NCBI GenBank assembly: GCA_039621445.1
Contig: CP154954.1
Span: 48,959,847 to 49,023,846 of the forward strand
Direction: 5' to 3'
From: Euglena gracilis
Lineage: Eukaryota; Euglenida; Euglenophyceae; Euglenales
DNA length: 64,000 bases
Position numbers and translations under genes: made by a program. The notes under the pieces were generated by a model, which saw only the letters and a list, made by a program, of their open reading frames with translations, did not search any database and had not been told where the DNA came from. How positions within the stretch are numbered: the stretch's first letter is position 1; each line of letters opens with the position of its first letter. Below are positions 44,110-57,984 of the stretch, piece by piece.

Positions 44110-47100
44110 GTCAGCCCCGGACAAATGCCACAACCACATCTTGAGGGGGGGGGGTGCGCTAGCCCGGCCACAGAAAAAAATGCGCAAAATGTGTTGATCT
44201 GAGAGGAAACCCGCAAATAAAACACAAAAAAGTACCCAAAAACATGCAACATGGCACCAAATTTACAAGAAATATATGGAATTGTAAGAAAAATGTGACA
44301 CAACAATTCAAATTTTTTTTCAAAAAAAAACAGTCAAAAATGCGAAAAATTGAGTGAAATACGAAAGATGTGCCAGAAAACAAAAAAAAAATGCGGCAAA
44401 AAAAAATGGAAAAATGCGCAAAAAATGCGAAACCAAAATGTGAAACTCATTCCACCCCTTGCATTTTGAGGGACAGAAATGCAAAAAAAAGGTTGGACAA
44501 ATTCGCTGGCTGCAGGACGGTCCTTAACGGGGGAAAAAACTCCCGTCCCAGCACATTTAATGAAAAATTCACACAAAAAATGGACGAAAAAATGGTCATA
44601 CTTTGACCCCCCCCCCCAAAACGGGTCAACTTCGGGGGAAAAAGTGATTTCTAGCATCCTTGGACCATCGCCCATCCACCCAAAGCGCCAAAATCTGACC
44701 ATGGCGCAGCCCAACCCGGGGGGGGGGGGTCCAGCGGTCGCAACCCACCCACCCACTCTCGAATCACCCACCACCCCCACCCTCCCCCCCCAATGTCCAA
44801 TGACCGGTAACCTCTGTCCTCTGACCGGGGGGGGGGGGGCGGTCGTTGGACATAGGGTACTGACCAAAAAGGTGTCCTCTGACCGGGGGGGTAGTCGTTG
44901 GACACGGGGTCGGGAAAAAAAGTTTGCCGAAACCTCCCCAAACAGGTCAAAATTTTCCTTCTGGCGCTTCGCGCCTCCATTTCCAGCCCTGTCAACAAAT
45001 ATTTACTCAAATAGCACCCAAAACTGACATCCTTGACAAGGGCGGAAGAAAAGCCTTTCAGGGCTGGCAAACCTCTGGTTTTCACACACCTGCAAAAAAA
45101 AACATTCAAACCTCCGAAAAGGTGTCCTCTGACCGGGGGGGTGGTCGTTGGACATAGGGGGGTCGTTGGACATGGGGGGGGTAGTTGGACTAAGGCTTCT
45201 TGTCTGTTTATAGCCGGCGCTAACTTTCGCTTCTGGCCCAGTTTGTGTGGTGAGAATCACCCCAGAAATGGTTGCCCAAAAGCGGCCGAAACGTAAAAAA
45301 TTCTGTTGCACAATGCCAAAAAGGATGGGGGACAGCCCCCATCCTAACGCCATGACACCCTTCTTGTATCCAACACCTGTGAATCCAGCTTTTCCGGCCT
45401 ACGGCGCCACAAAGGCATTTGTCCAGCCACATGTGTCCTGTTTGATGTCGCTCTGAAACACCTGCCGCTCCTTGTACTTGAAGACGTACTTGCAGTACAC
45501 CCGGGAGCTGTACTGCTGCGGCAGGTTCTTGGCGGAGATCACATGGACCACCAGGTCCCGGGCAGGGGGCAGGCTGCGGCATATGCCGCGGCAACTGTCG
45601 TGAACGCAGGGATGGGTTGAGGGACCAGAGGACAATGTCAACACTTTGCACCAGAAATAAAAAAGAAATCACATTCTCCCGCCGACCAGCCATTTACAAG
45701 GAGGTTGCCTTTGGTGGCAGGGGGGGGGGGCGCACCCGCCCCAGGGGTGGGTGGGCAGGTGGGTGTGGCTGTGGGTGGTGGGTTGCGCGTGCGTGCGTGC
45801 GTGCGTGTGTGTGTGTGTTGTGTTTGTGTTTCTGTGTTGTGTGCGTGTTTTGCGTGTATTGTGTGAGTGTGCGTGTATGTGAGATGCGTGTGTATTGTGC
45901 ATCATATGTGTGTTTGCGTGTGTGTGTGTGTGTGTGCGTGCGTGTTGTGTGTTGTGTGTTGTGTGTTGTGCGTTGTGTGTGTATGTGTGTTGTGTGTGTA
46001 TGTGTGTTGTGTGGTGTGAGTTGTGCGTTGTGTGTGTGCATGTGTGTTGTGCCCATACCATTGCTTAACGACCCCGGGGGGGGGGGTCACTTTCCATTCT
46101 GAAAAAACCAGTCAGTCACTTTTTCAACAAAAAAAACCAGTCAATCACTTTATTCCCCTGGGGGGGATCGGCCACTCTTGAATAATGAGGAAGAGGCAAT
46201 GAACATTTGCCAAAAAGTCTCAAAAAATCCAAAAAAAAAATCCGCGCCTTTGGCGGCAGGCCGGCCACTGTTTCATTTTCGGGCCTACCCCACACCCCCA
46301 CCGGGGGGGGGGGGTTCTTGGCCAGAAAACCAGTCAGTCACTCTGAAAAAAATCAGTCAGTCACCCCCCCAGGGGTGGGGTGGGACAGGTGTGGAGCAAT
46401 GAATGGTATGGTTGTGTCTGTTGTGTGTGTATGCGTGTTGTGTGTATTCTGTCTTTTTACCAACCCCAGAGGGGTCCGGAGTGCCCTTGAGTGCCTGCCC
46501 AGGCAGGCACTACCCCCCCCCCCGGGGGAGGTCGGATTTCGGCCTGTGCCCAGGAACTTTCCTCGGAAAATAGGCCATTTTCCTAGAAAATAAACCCCCC
46601 CTCCCCAATGGAAGCGCAGGTGCGCACATGGCGGACTGCCGACTCTGGCGGCGGGGGGTGCGCTTCTATTTAGACCCTTCCTGCCCGATTTTTTGTTTAT
46701 TTCCTTTAAAATCTCATCAAAATGGGGGGTGCGCTTGTAGTGGACCGCGCCTTCGACGGTGGGGGGTGCGCTTTTACCCCCCCCCCCCCCCCCCCCCCCC
46801 CCCTCCCCCCCCCCCCTAGTCGTTATAATGACCGCGGTTCCTGCACACTGTGACCGGGGGGGGTGGTCATAACACCCCCATGATTTTGTGTTTGAACCTG
46901 CAACCTTCTGTGACGGGTGGGGTGGTCATAGATGAGAGGGTGGTCGTAGAAGCGTGTGAAAAGTGTCCCAAAATGGCATTTTTTACCCCCCAAAATGTCC
47001 CATTTTTCAAAAATCCGGCGCTTCGCGCCGGCAGGGGGAACCTTATTTTTGGGGGGTCGCTGAGCTCTTATCTCTTTAGAGTAAGAGCGAAGCTTACCAC

Positions 47101-47168
47101 CCCGGCGACGGGGGGGTCCGACCCCCCCCCGCCCCCCCGCCCCCCCGCCCCCCCCCCCCCCCCCCCCG

Positions 47169-47208
<40 letters not shown>

Positions 47209-48571
47209 GGCAATGGCCCCCGAGGATTATCGATGTGATTGGATTTCCGGGCCCCCAAAGTGAATAGCCTATAGGTTAGGAGATGTTCCCTAGTTTCTCC
47301 AGAGCCCTCACTTTGCCCGCAACTCCCCGCCAGTCCGGAGATATGGCCCGAGCAAAAAAGTTGTCTACCGTTTTTTTTCCAAAGAAATTTTGTTGGACCG
47401 GCAAAAGGGGTCATTTTTGGGGTCAAAAAATCGAAAAATTCAAAATATCTCGAAAACGCCGGGGAGTTGAGGAAAACTAAAGAGTACCTCATTCCACAAC
47501 TTTGGGACGCCCTATCCACCGGTATTCGCAGTTTGGGCCAACTCCCCGCCTAGCCCGAGATATGGCCGTTTTTCGGTCCAAATGGCCGTTTTGCGCACTT
47601 TTCCCACTGTCCGACTTAGCCGTTTTCGGGCCAAAAAGTCGAAAAAAATCGAAAAAAATTTTTTCGCCCAAAACCATGTTTTTTGGCCTCCCGGACCCGG
47701 AAAAAGTGTTTTTGAGCTGAAAATGAGCGTTTTTCGACCCGCCAGCGCCCCGTTTTGGTTCGCCAACCCATTGACTTTGGGTCAAAACTGGGTCAAAAAA
47801 GTCGAAAAAAATCGAAAAAAAATTTTCGCCCAAAACCATGTTTTTTGGCCTCCCGGACCCGGAAAAAGCGTTTTTGAGCTGAAAATGAGCGTTTTTCGAC
47901 CCGCCAGGGCCCCTTTTTGGGCCGCCAACCCATTGATTTTGGGTCAAAACCGGGTCAAAAAAGTCGAAAAATATCGAAAAAAAAGTTTCGCCCAAAACCA
48001 TGTTTTTGAGCCTCCTGGACCCGGAAAACATGTTTTTGAGCTGAAAATGAGCGTTTTTCGCCGGCCGAGCCGGAATGGTCCCCCAAAGAGCTCAGCTCTA
48101 CGTCACACCCTGGTCCATTTCATGGATTTTTGCACGGACCGGCCAGTGGGGGGACTTATTTTGGGGTTAAATTTTTTTTGCAACCTGCAACCTGTGACCG
48201 GGGGGGTGGTCATAACACCCCCATGACCTGCAACCTGTGACCGGGGGGTGGTCATAGATGAGGGGTGGTCGTACGACTAGGGGGGGGGGGTACTTGGACC
48301 CTGCGCTTGAAGCGGCCCCGCGCTTCTATTGGGGGGGGGGCGGGTTAAGGCCTTTTTTGAGCCTTCCAGCGCCTTTGGTGCCGGAATGCCTGCTAGGCAC
48401 TTTTGGCCGAGTGCCCTACCCCCCCCCCCCCTGGGTGGGGTCGGCACCCGACTAAAATACAGCCTGATTGTGTGTGTATTGTGCATTTGGGTGTGAACCC
48501 CAGGTTATTGTCACGCGCGCGCACACAAACACAACACATGCATGCACGCACACAACACACAACGTGTAACG

Positions 48572-48624
<53 letters not shown>

Positions 48625-51600
48625 ACAAGCACCCACCCACCCAGCGTCACGGAAACTCCACCGCCTGCCGCCTGGACCAGCCGCTTCCCCAGCAGCGCGG
48701 CGAGCCCCTCCTCCACTGTCTCGTACTCGATGTGCCCACGCTCCTTGTCCACCACCGGGAACGTGTTCACCATCAGTGCCGCCCCGTCGTTCTCCAGGTT
48801 GTCCGTTGGCCGGGAGGGCCGGGCCTCTGGGGGGGGGGGGGGAAGGGTCGGGCTGTGGTGTGGCATGGATGCCCGGCCTGGCCAGGCCCGGCCCTCGGCA
48901 TGAGGGGCAGCGTGTTGTAGCTGCTCACCTGCTGGATGATGTTGCGGAGGCTGAGCTTGGCGCGGCCCACAAACAGCGGGGCCCCCTTCTCCAGCGGCCG
49001 GGCGGGCCGGCCCAGCCGCAGGGCGCTGCGCCGGGGGGGGGGGGCTCCACAGCCCCGCCCCACCGCCAGTACAGCCCCGGCAGAAATCCGCTCAATGAGG
49101 ACACAACTTAGCTCGAGTACAGGCAACCCACCATTTTTTCCATCAGATCAATTTTTTTTGGAAAATTTTCAAACAAAATGAGTGTTTTATGACCATTTTG
49201 ATTTTGAAAAAAATGTTCATGTTCCAACCGGACCCCGGAGGACCACTTAGGGGGGGGGGTCATTTGAGGGGGGTCGTGGTATTTTCTGGGATGCAACCCC
49301 CCAAAAAACATTTTAGTGAAATTAGCCATTACATAGGACAAGTTGGAGGGACCCCACACATGTGGGGGTCATGTGGACATGAGCCGTTGATCTTTCATCT
49401 TTCGATCTGGATGCTCCCTTTCCAGGAACCATTCCCCAGCATTTGGCTTCTCTGGCTGTGCCTTCATCCTGCACTGCGTGCCGCCCCGCAAGCCCAATGA
49501 ACGCTAAAATGACAATCTCCACGGGGCATAGGCTGCGCGGGCATTTGAACGGCTGTAAAAAGTGACAAGCTGGACGGTCCCGACATCCCCCTGTTCATTG
49601 GGCAAGGGAGTTCATTGGACATGGGGGGGGGGTAGCTGTGTTTGTGGCCACCAAGCCTGCCAGACCTGGTCAGCAGGCCTGCTTGGGGGGTCAGTTGGGG
49701 TTTTCCACAATGCAAAGTTGGCCCAGCGGGTAGCTGTAACGTGGCACCCAGTGTGTGTGCCAGATAAAGTGAGGGCAGCCTTCCACTATCCGGCCCGCGG
49801 GTTGTTAAATACTTCCAGGGGTGGGGGATGGTGGGACCCGGGGCCCGCTTTTCGACTTTTCGGTCCCACGGCGCAGGGAAACCGCGCGGATTCCGGGCCA
49901 CCGGCGGCGGATCCGGGGAGGGTTCCCCCTGAATTTTGGGAATAGCATTAGGGTGAGGATTGGCCCAAAATTGGGACTTTTTGGGGACCAAGTTCGGCCG
50001 GTTCCATTCTGGGAAGGATTTTGGAATCGCATGTTTCCGCCAAAAATGCCCAAAATCGACCCAAATTCCCCCAAAGTTCGTCCGCAATCTGGCCGAACTT
50101 TTCCCTAAAGTCCCCAACGGGGGAATCCTCCGGGAATCCGGTCGTGCACCTAACCCTATTCCAAAAAATAACCCTTAATTTTCCCGACAGTCGGACCCGG
50201 GTTTCACCATCCCCCCCCCCCTTGGAAGTACTTAACGACCCGCGGGCCGGATAGTGGGAGGCTGCCAAAGTTTGATTGTTGCAAGGGGAACCAACTCCTG
50301 CGGTGGGGGTCAGTCTTTTTCTCGCCCTGGACCCCTGACCTGCGACTTGAAATCCTGTGACTTGAACTCCTCTTGTCGGCTGCACGACGTGAAACGCGCA
50401 GCCGAAAGTTGGCCAAAAAAATGTTTTTTTTCCTGCCTCGGTCGAATTTTCATCATGATTTGATGTGGATTTTGATGATAATTAATTTGGACTCATTGCA
50501 ATTTTGAACCTTTGCAGGTTCAATTTCCGAGGTTGCTTGGGGGAGGCGGGTTGGAAAACAATTCGGCCCCTCGCGCCGAACACACACGTGCAACCCCCGC
50601 CCGCGCCCTGGCCTCCAGTTGGGCCTTCAGCGCCTCCACCTCCTCCCGCAGCGTCTGGATCTGCTTCGCCCGCTCCTGCAGCTCCATCTGCTGCTGCTTC
50701 GACTTCTCCTTCTCGGTGTGGTGCCGCCACGACACAGCCCGGCGTTGGGGGGGGACAGAAGTGGCACATTCAAGCCCAAGGGGGAGGCAAAATGTGGTGG
50801 GGGTGAGACTCTCAGGGTTGCAGCATGCCGAGGGGAAGATGAGTGGGTAGGACCTGGCAAGTCAATATCGAACGTCCCCTTGCCCCCCCAGGGTCCCCAG
50901 GCCCCACTTTTGAGGGGTTAACTTCTGGGGTCCAAAAAAGTTTTCGACGCTTTGCGCCGAAAGTTGAGCCCCCTCTCCTTGTCGTTGGCACCAGGGAATT
51001 TCTTAAAGCCCCCCCCCTGGGGGGTCCAGCCTCCGCCTGGGAAAAAGGGCTGCTGGGTGGAAATGGGCTGGGGGGTGGCCCCCCCCCCCCCCGGGGGTGG
51101 GGGGAGGGGGGGTCCAGGCTGGGCTAGGTCGACGAAAACCAAAATTTTCTAACTCATTTTTGCCATTTTCGACATTTTGATGGATGGAGCTAGATCAATG
51201 CTGGGGGGCTGTGATGGAGGAAGCAGTGGTGAGGGGGAAAAATGCATGGATATGTGAGCTGGGCAGGCCAGTTGGCTGGGCGAGCCTGCGGCCGGCTGGC
51301 CCGGCCTCTGGCCGGGCTGGACCCGACTTTATTTCACTCGGCCCCCCCGGGGAGGGGGCTCCCAGCCCGAATTTGGGCTGCTGGCTGGATTTGAGCTGCT
51401 GGCTGGCTGGACCCCCACCCCCCGGGGGGGGGGGGTAGGGTGCCCTCCGGCTTAAGAAATTCCGTGGTTGGCACGCCAATGTTCCAGGAAAGTGTCATTG
51501 ACACCGGGGTGGGGGGTCAACGACATAGCCGTGCCAACGGCATAATCCCATTAAAAAAAAACAGACCACACCAGCAAATGGCCTCCATGATTGTACTATT

Positions 51601-54600
51601 GGACCTCTCATATTTCACCAAAAGAATATGTTGCAGAAAAATGCTGTTGACACAGGGGGGGGGGGTGTCAACGACACACCGTGGCAACAACAAGGGGGGG
51701 GTAACCCCCCCGGAGAACCACTCAGCCCGATGCCCCAGCCGCTGAGTGGTTCTCCCGGGAGGGGGGGGGTTACCCCCCGTTTTTGTTGACACGGCGTGTC
51801 GTTGACCCCCCCCCGTGTCAACGGCACTTTTCTGCAACACAATTTTTTCTTTGCATTTGCCACAGTTTCTTTGTGTTTGCCACCCAATCCCCCCAGGGTC
51901 CCAATCCTAAAAAAAAAATGCTGTTGTACTCCCCTGCCTGCCCATAAACCCCCCCCCAAGAATAAGACCCCCCCCCAAAATAAGATCCCCCCCAAAAATA
52001 AGACCCCCCCTGGGCCGATCGAGCAAAAATCCAAAATAGGACCCCCCCATAAATAAGACCCCCCTTGATGGTGCGAAGCGCCGGGGACGGTGAAAATTTT
52101 CCCGGAGAAATTGCCAAAAACCCAAATTTCACACACAAAAATGATGAAATTTCAAAAAATTTCAGATTCTTGAAGTGCAAAAAACATGCTAAATGTCAAC
52201 TTACACAAAATTACACATGGCGCGAAGCGCCGAAGGAAAATTTTTAGTGTTTTTGAGAACTTCAAAAATGATGTTTTTTTGGGCCCGGGTCGGTCAAGAA
52301 AAAATCCAAAAATAAGACCCCCCCAAAAATAAGACCCCCCCTGGAGGTTTCCAGCAACGGACCCAAAAATAAGACCCGGGTCTTATTGTTGGGGGGGTTT
52401 AGCACCCTCCGAGAGTGCGACCTTCCTGAAAAAGAGCTTGCACAAGCCCCTCCCCCCCCCTCCAGCGGAATGGGAAGGCCTGGTTGGGGGTTTGGGAGGT
52501 GGGCGGGTGGTCGACCCCCCACAGAACTGAGCAAAAGAAAATTCCTTCGACGCCAAAGAAAAATTTTGACCAAAAAATCGGCTCGCCTGAAACATGGGGT
52601 CGCCTTGGGGTTTCAGGGATTCCCGTAGAGCCTGTCCCCTCCCAATCGCAGAACTGGCCCGTCAAAATCCTGAAAAAATGAAAATTGGCTGAGCAAATTT
52701 TGAGAGCGCGTTTTTGAGATCGGCACTGATTAACATGACTGATGGGCGCCACAAATCAGATGCAGCAAGCAGAAGGGTGCGCCTTGACCACAATTCTTCC
52801 AGCTGGGCATATTGCTTCCGCAACTGTTGCAATCAGGGCATTTTGGTAACCAACCCACATCTCCAATATCAGGTTTTTCCTGCCATGGAAAAAAAAAATC
52901 TGGCCCCAACACACAAATACATCCATATCTTCCTATCTATCTATACACACACACGTACCATGTACAGTGGGGGAATTGATTACTTGCACACTCCAAATTT
53001 TGTGGGTGGCCGGGGTTGCCATCATGTGCTGCTTAAATATAAATAGGCCCCTGCTCAAGGCGGACTCAAGCCAGGCCAAGTTCGAAACAAAATTCATTTA
53101 ACGTCATGAGCTGGAGTCAAATACATTGAATGAATCAAAATTTTTTGTTGTCCCAGCATGATTTTGGAACTGTTTCCAGAAAACAACAACCTCCAAAAAG
53201 GAAAATGAAAATTATTACTCAAAAAGGGTTAAAGTTAAAATATAAGACCAATGATCATGATAATAAAAGTGCAGGGAAATGCATTACTCCCCCATCCAAG
53301 ACAGCATGTCATTGACACGCATCCCCCCCCCCCGGGTTCCTACCTAACTCGCATTTAGCTGTGAAAGTGACTGTAAGCTTGCGCCGATGTACAATGTCCC
53401 AAAAAATTCTGTATTCAAACACCGAGGCCCCAGGTTCACTGAATTGGTGTGACCCTGCACCCCCGGGACTGGGGCGAAAACAACGACTTGGAACACCATG
53501 GTCTGAAGACACAGGCTGCCAAGGCCCAGTGTGCATGAACCCAAAGCGCCAGGAAATGAAACGAGGGGACTCCATTGTGCAGTTGCACAACAATTCTTTT
53601 CATTGCAAAAAATGAAACACATTGCGCATCGGCGATGTTGGCTTTTTTAATTCTACATGTGGGTGATCATTGCGCACTTGGCAGTTATAACAATTCATAT
53701 GCTAACATGTTCATTGCGCATCTGCGCAATGGGCACGCTTGTGTATGTATAAAGAGTGCATTCCTATCGGCGAAATGAATTTCCTCACCAAGCCCAACAC
53801 TGGCCGTGCAGAGAGGGTCTCCTGACCATGCTTGTGCTTACCAATCGGGGGGGTGGGTGCTATAGGGTGCCTGCCCCTAGCAGGCACACCCCCCCCCGGG
53901 GGGGGGATAGGGGTCTGGGGGACCCACAAATTTTCATTGAAAATGGCCTTTTCCGGGCCCCCAGCGCGTTCGGCGCCGGGGTCGGAGGGGGTGCCCGCTA
54001 TGGGCAGGCACCCTCCAAAACCCTACCCCGGGGGGGGGGTCGGATCGGGTGCTATGGGATGCCTGCCCCTAGCACCCCCCCCGTGGGGTAGGCACCCGAC
54101 TAAGCACAAGCCTGCTCCTGACACACCATAACATGCCAGAGAGAGGCCCATAAGATCAGGGGCTTCCGTTTACCATGCGCACATGCGCAACAGTTATCCA
54201 TTGTGCACATACGCAATAGGTGAGCTTGAACGTGCTTCCCCTCAATCCAACCCCCCCAACCCCTCTACCACACCAGGTTTCCACCTTTTTCACAACGTGT
54301 GTGCAGAGTCCACCCTCTGGGCGCCTCAGCAGGCAACCCCACACGGACATCGCACAGCCTAAAAAAAAAAGCAACAAAAAGGGCCAAAATTCACCCGGCC
54401 TGCGTAGCACCATCTGGGGAAAACAGTCAAAGCTTCAAAACAAGGGAATCACAATGGGGGAATCACAACGGCCCTTTTGGGAGAAACCACGTGCCCCAGA
54501 GTTCAAACCCGGGGTTTTGGACTTTTTTTAACATGGTGCACAGGCCAAAAAGACCACCAAATGAACGTGCCATTGTAGAGGTTCTCGGTGGGACCAAAGG

Positions 54601-57600
54601 GCAAAAGGGTGGATTTCACCGCCGGGTTTCAAAAAGGTTGCAACATTGCGCTTGGGAGCAGTGCAAAAATCAACGTGCGAGTCAAGCCACCCAAGTTACT
54701 CCCCCAACAAGGGGGGGGGGGGGCGTACACGCCCCCCAACCTGCAACCCCCGACCAGGGGGTGGTCGTACGATTAGATGCCAAAAACAACCCAGTTTCCA
54801 AAGCCACAGACAACCCCCGATCAGGGAGGTGGTCGTACGCACCCCCTGACCTGCAACCCCCAACCGGGGGGTGGTCGTTGTTCAGGGGTGGTTGGTGGGC
54901 AAAGGGGGGGGGGGTACGTCTATGTCCCCAGCACATTCTGGAACATGGAGGCCGAAATGCCTTCCTTCTTGCCCTCAAACAAAACAGCCTGGCTGCAACT
55001 CAAGCTTCTGCTGCAAAGCGTTGACCTTTGCATGGTTGATGATGTTCTTTGCCGAAGATGCGTACGTTGCACGCAGCAGAGCTCAACGAATACAGAAGGA
55101 ACCCAAGCCTTTTGAAACCAGGACAGAACGTCCCATTTTCCCTGAGCGTGTCCGGAGAGCTTTGTTTGCGGAGCCTGCTGGGCAAAGTGGAGACGGTCTC
55201 GATGTAGTTGTACATGCTGGGGCTGACACAGGCCAGCATCCAAGTCCTCGAGTTCCCACCGAAACTCTCAGACAGCAATCGCGTCAATTTGGACTCGCGC
55301 AACGGCTGCACCCGTCCATTTCTAAAACCATGCCATCTGCCTGCACTGCCCTCATTATCCAGTGCCAGTGCAGTGGGTGAGCAAGTAACCAACAAAAGAA
55401 AAAGAATTTGGAATGCATACAAAATGTGGTGAATGCATAGCGCATTTAAAAAAAGTTGGTTAAATGAATATCTACTGCTATCCCTCGTTGCAACCAGGCA
55501 AATACTCCCCAGAGGGGATGGGAAATGGTGGAAACCTTCTGCTATTGATAATTTGCAGCGACCCCTCACGCCCTGTTCATGCAACGCAAAATTTTTTAGA
55601 AATCAAACCAACTGGATACCTGCTGGTGGGCTGAACTCCATCAATACAATGAATGATGAACACCACATTCAAATCTGATTCATACATCTTTTTCCACCAA
55701 AAGAAAACAAGGTTCGAGACAGTGCCGAAAAGAGGGAGTGCCCGGTGGCCCCTTGCCTTCAGAAAATGAGTTCAGCGCACGGCCCAAGGCAGGCTGTCCT
55801 CGGCCAACCCAGAGGGGTTTTCCGTTTTCTGAAAGCCATTTTGAAGGGCAATGGGAATTCTCAAGCAACCGGTCATGCTCCGGTCATGCTGGCTGCCGGG
55901 GTGACCCCAGTGGGATCCGCAAAACGCTCGAATGTGTTTGTCATTTTTAACCCCAAAGTTCCCCAATTAGAGTGAACATGCCCCCCCCCCCGAAGCAGGC
56001 TCCCTGGCCTGTTGGCCAACAGGGTCCGGGCCAGTCAGGGTTGTTTGGGAATCTCCGAGGGGGGGGGGTGGGGGACCCCCCTTCCGAAACTGGGGGGGGG
56101 GGTGGGGGGACCCCCCTCCTACCTCCAGTTTTCGGTCGCCGAAAATTTCGACCGCTTTTTGGAGTCAAAAGGTCAATTTTTCTGAAATTTCTCAAAAATG
56201 GTGGGGAATCAAAAGAAATGTCCAATACCTAAATTGAAGCCCTTAAAATGCCTTATCTAACAGTGCTTTGATTTCCATGCAACCCCACCTATACCGATTT
56301 GTGGTCATTTTTGGCCATTTTGCCAAAATTTCATGTTGAGCCTCCAAAAAAGTCCTAAAATACACCCCCGGCGCGAAGCGCCGGAAATTTTTTTTTGCCC
56401 CTGCAGAGGAGGGGGAGGGGGGAGGGGGGAGGGGGGGACCCCCCTTCCGAAACTGGGGGGGGGTGGAGGGACCCCCCCTACCACCTTACCCCTCTAGGGG
56501 GGGGGGTGACCCCCCACCACCTACCTCATGTCTGCGGAGCTTCCCATACAACCCTGGGGCCAGTGCAGCCTTCCCCACTGAATGCTGGGCACAATTATTT
56601 TTTTTTTGAAAAAGGATGGGTGGGTGGGTGGGTCAACCTCTCATGGGGGAGTGTTGCGCATTTTCAGAAAAACTTGGGCAGCTTTGGGGTCAACTAAGTG
56701 AATCATGGTGCAGGCCCCCCACTCTACCTGCCATGTACTGGACCCTGGGGGCTGGGTGAGCTTGTCATCGACAACAGGTTTTATATTTTCCTTCTGGTTT
56801 GTGCCCCCTGGTGCTTTATGGCAAAGGGGGTTGGGTGACACGAAGGGGGGAGGGGGGCCAACAAGCCGCCAAGCCAAAATTGCCTCAAAAATAAAAAAGG
56901 GGGTACATTTCGCCCCCAACAGCCGGGGGGGGGGGGCAACTTGGGGAGGTGGGGGCATGTTGGCCCCAAAAGCCGGGGGGGGGGGGGGGCAATGAGGCAG
57001 GGGGGGGGGGTAGGAAGCCAAATTGGACCATTTTAGGCATGGGGGAGCCACTGAGCCGAAAAAGATTGTACCACAAAAACAAACCCCAAAAAGAATTTTT
57101 TTGCGACACTTCCTGGGCAAACTTTCTCAGAAAATACTATTAAACCTGTTGCCCCACCACCAACCGCAGGGCTTCATAGTCGTTTGGTTATGTGCCGAAA
57201 TTTTTTTCAAGGGACACAGCTTGGTTAAACTGGATATTTTCATTTCAATGCACCCTGGAAAGATTCCTTTGGCACCAAAAGAAAACGTTGACCCAAAAAT
57301 GCACACCCGGAAATACAAGGAAGCCTGGTGGGGGGGGTCCGACCCCCCACCAGGATGGGGGTTGGGGGGGTTGATCCCCCCACCACCCGCAGGGTTTCGG
57401 GTATTCCCACGTGGTTCTGGCTGGACACCTGGCAGGTGGTCCCCTACCCTGGATGAAACCCCCACCCTGCGCACCTGTGGGGAGGGGGGGGGGTTGTTGC
57501 CCTCACCTTCAAAAGAACAGCTTGGCTGAGGGTCAACAGGGAGAGGTTAATCCTCCGTGCCTCTTCAAAGCGGTCTCCTGAGGACCCAGTCTTGCTCTGG

Positions 57601-57906
57601 CGCTCACTGCCTGCAAGGTCCACAATACAAATGGTACTCTCTACGTCGCGCGCTTCTGGGTTGGGAGGGTCGTGGGTTGTCCCCAGGGACTGCTGCCCCA
57701 CACAACGCTTGGATTGATGGTCAGACACAAAACAATGGAGGGGTAATCTTTTCACGAGACTTTTGTGAACAACATTGCTGACAAATTGACGCGAGAACGC
57801 AAGAGGAAATAAATGATCCTGGCCGACAAGTTCTTCCGCAATTCACATGCAATTATCATCAAAGCTTGTTTTTTGACGCTGGATGGGCTTTGGTGTGGTG
57901 TGGTGT

Positions 57907-57984
<78 letters not shown>

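Noticed and set aside
45617-46102. Long open frames over the TG-rich tract
   Set aside because: Low-complexity artefact, open on both strands.
47489-48226. 180-214-codon frames over the 162-bp repeat
   Set aside because: Open on both strands due to repeat period; no domain, and repeats differ without respect to codon position as far as can be seen.
53309-53622. Minus-strand frame [18 protein letters not shown] as a kinesin exon
   Set aside because: Protein-like over a short stretch, but no kinesin motif, and the plus strand is equally open; left uncalled.
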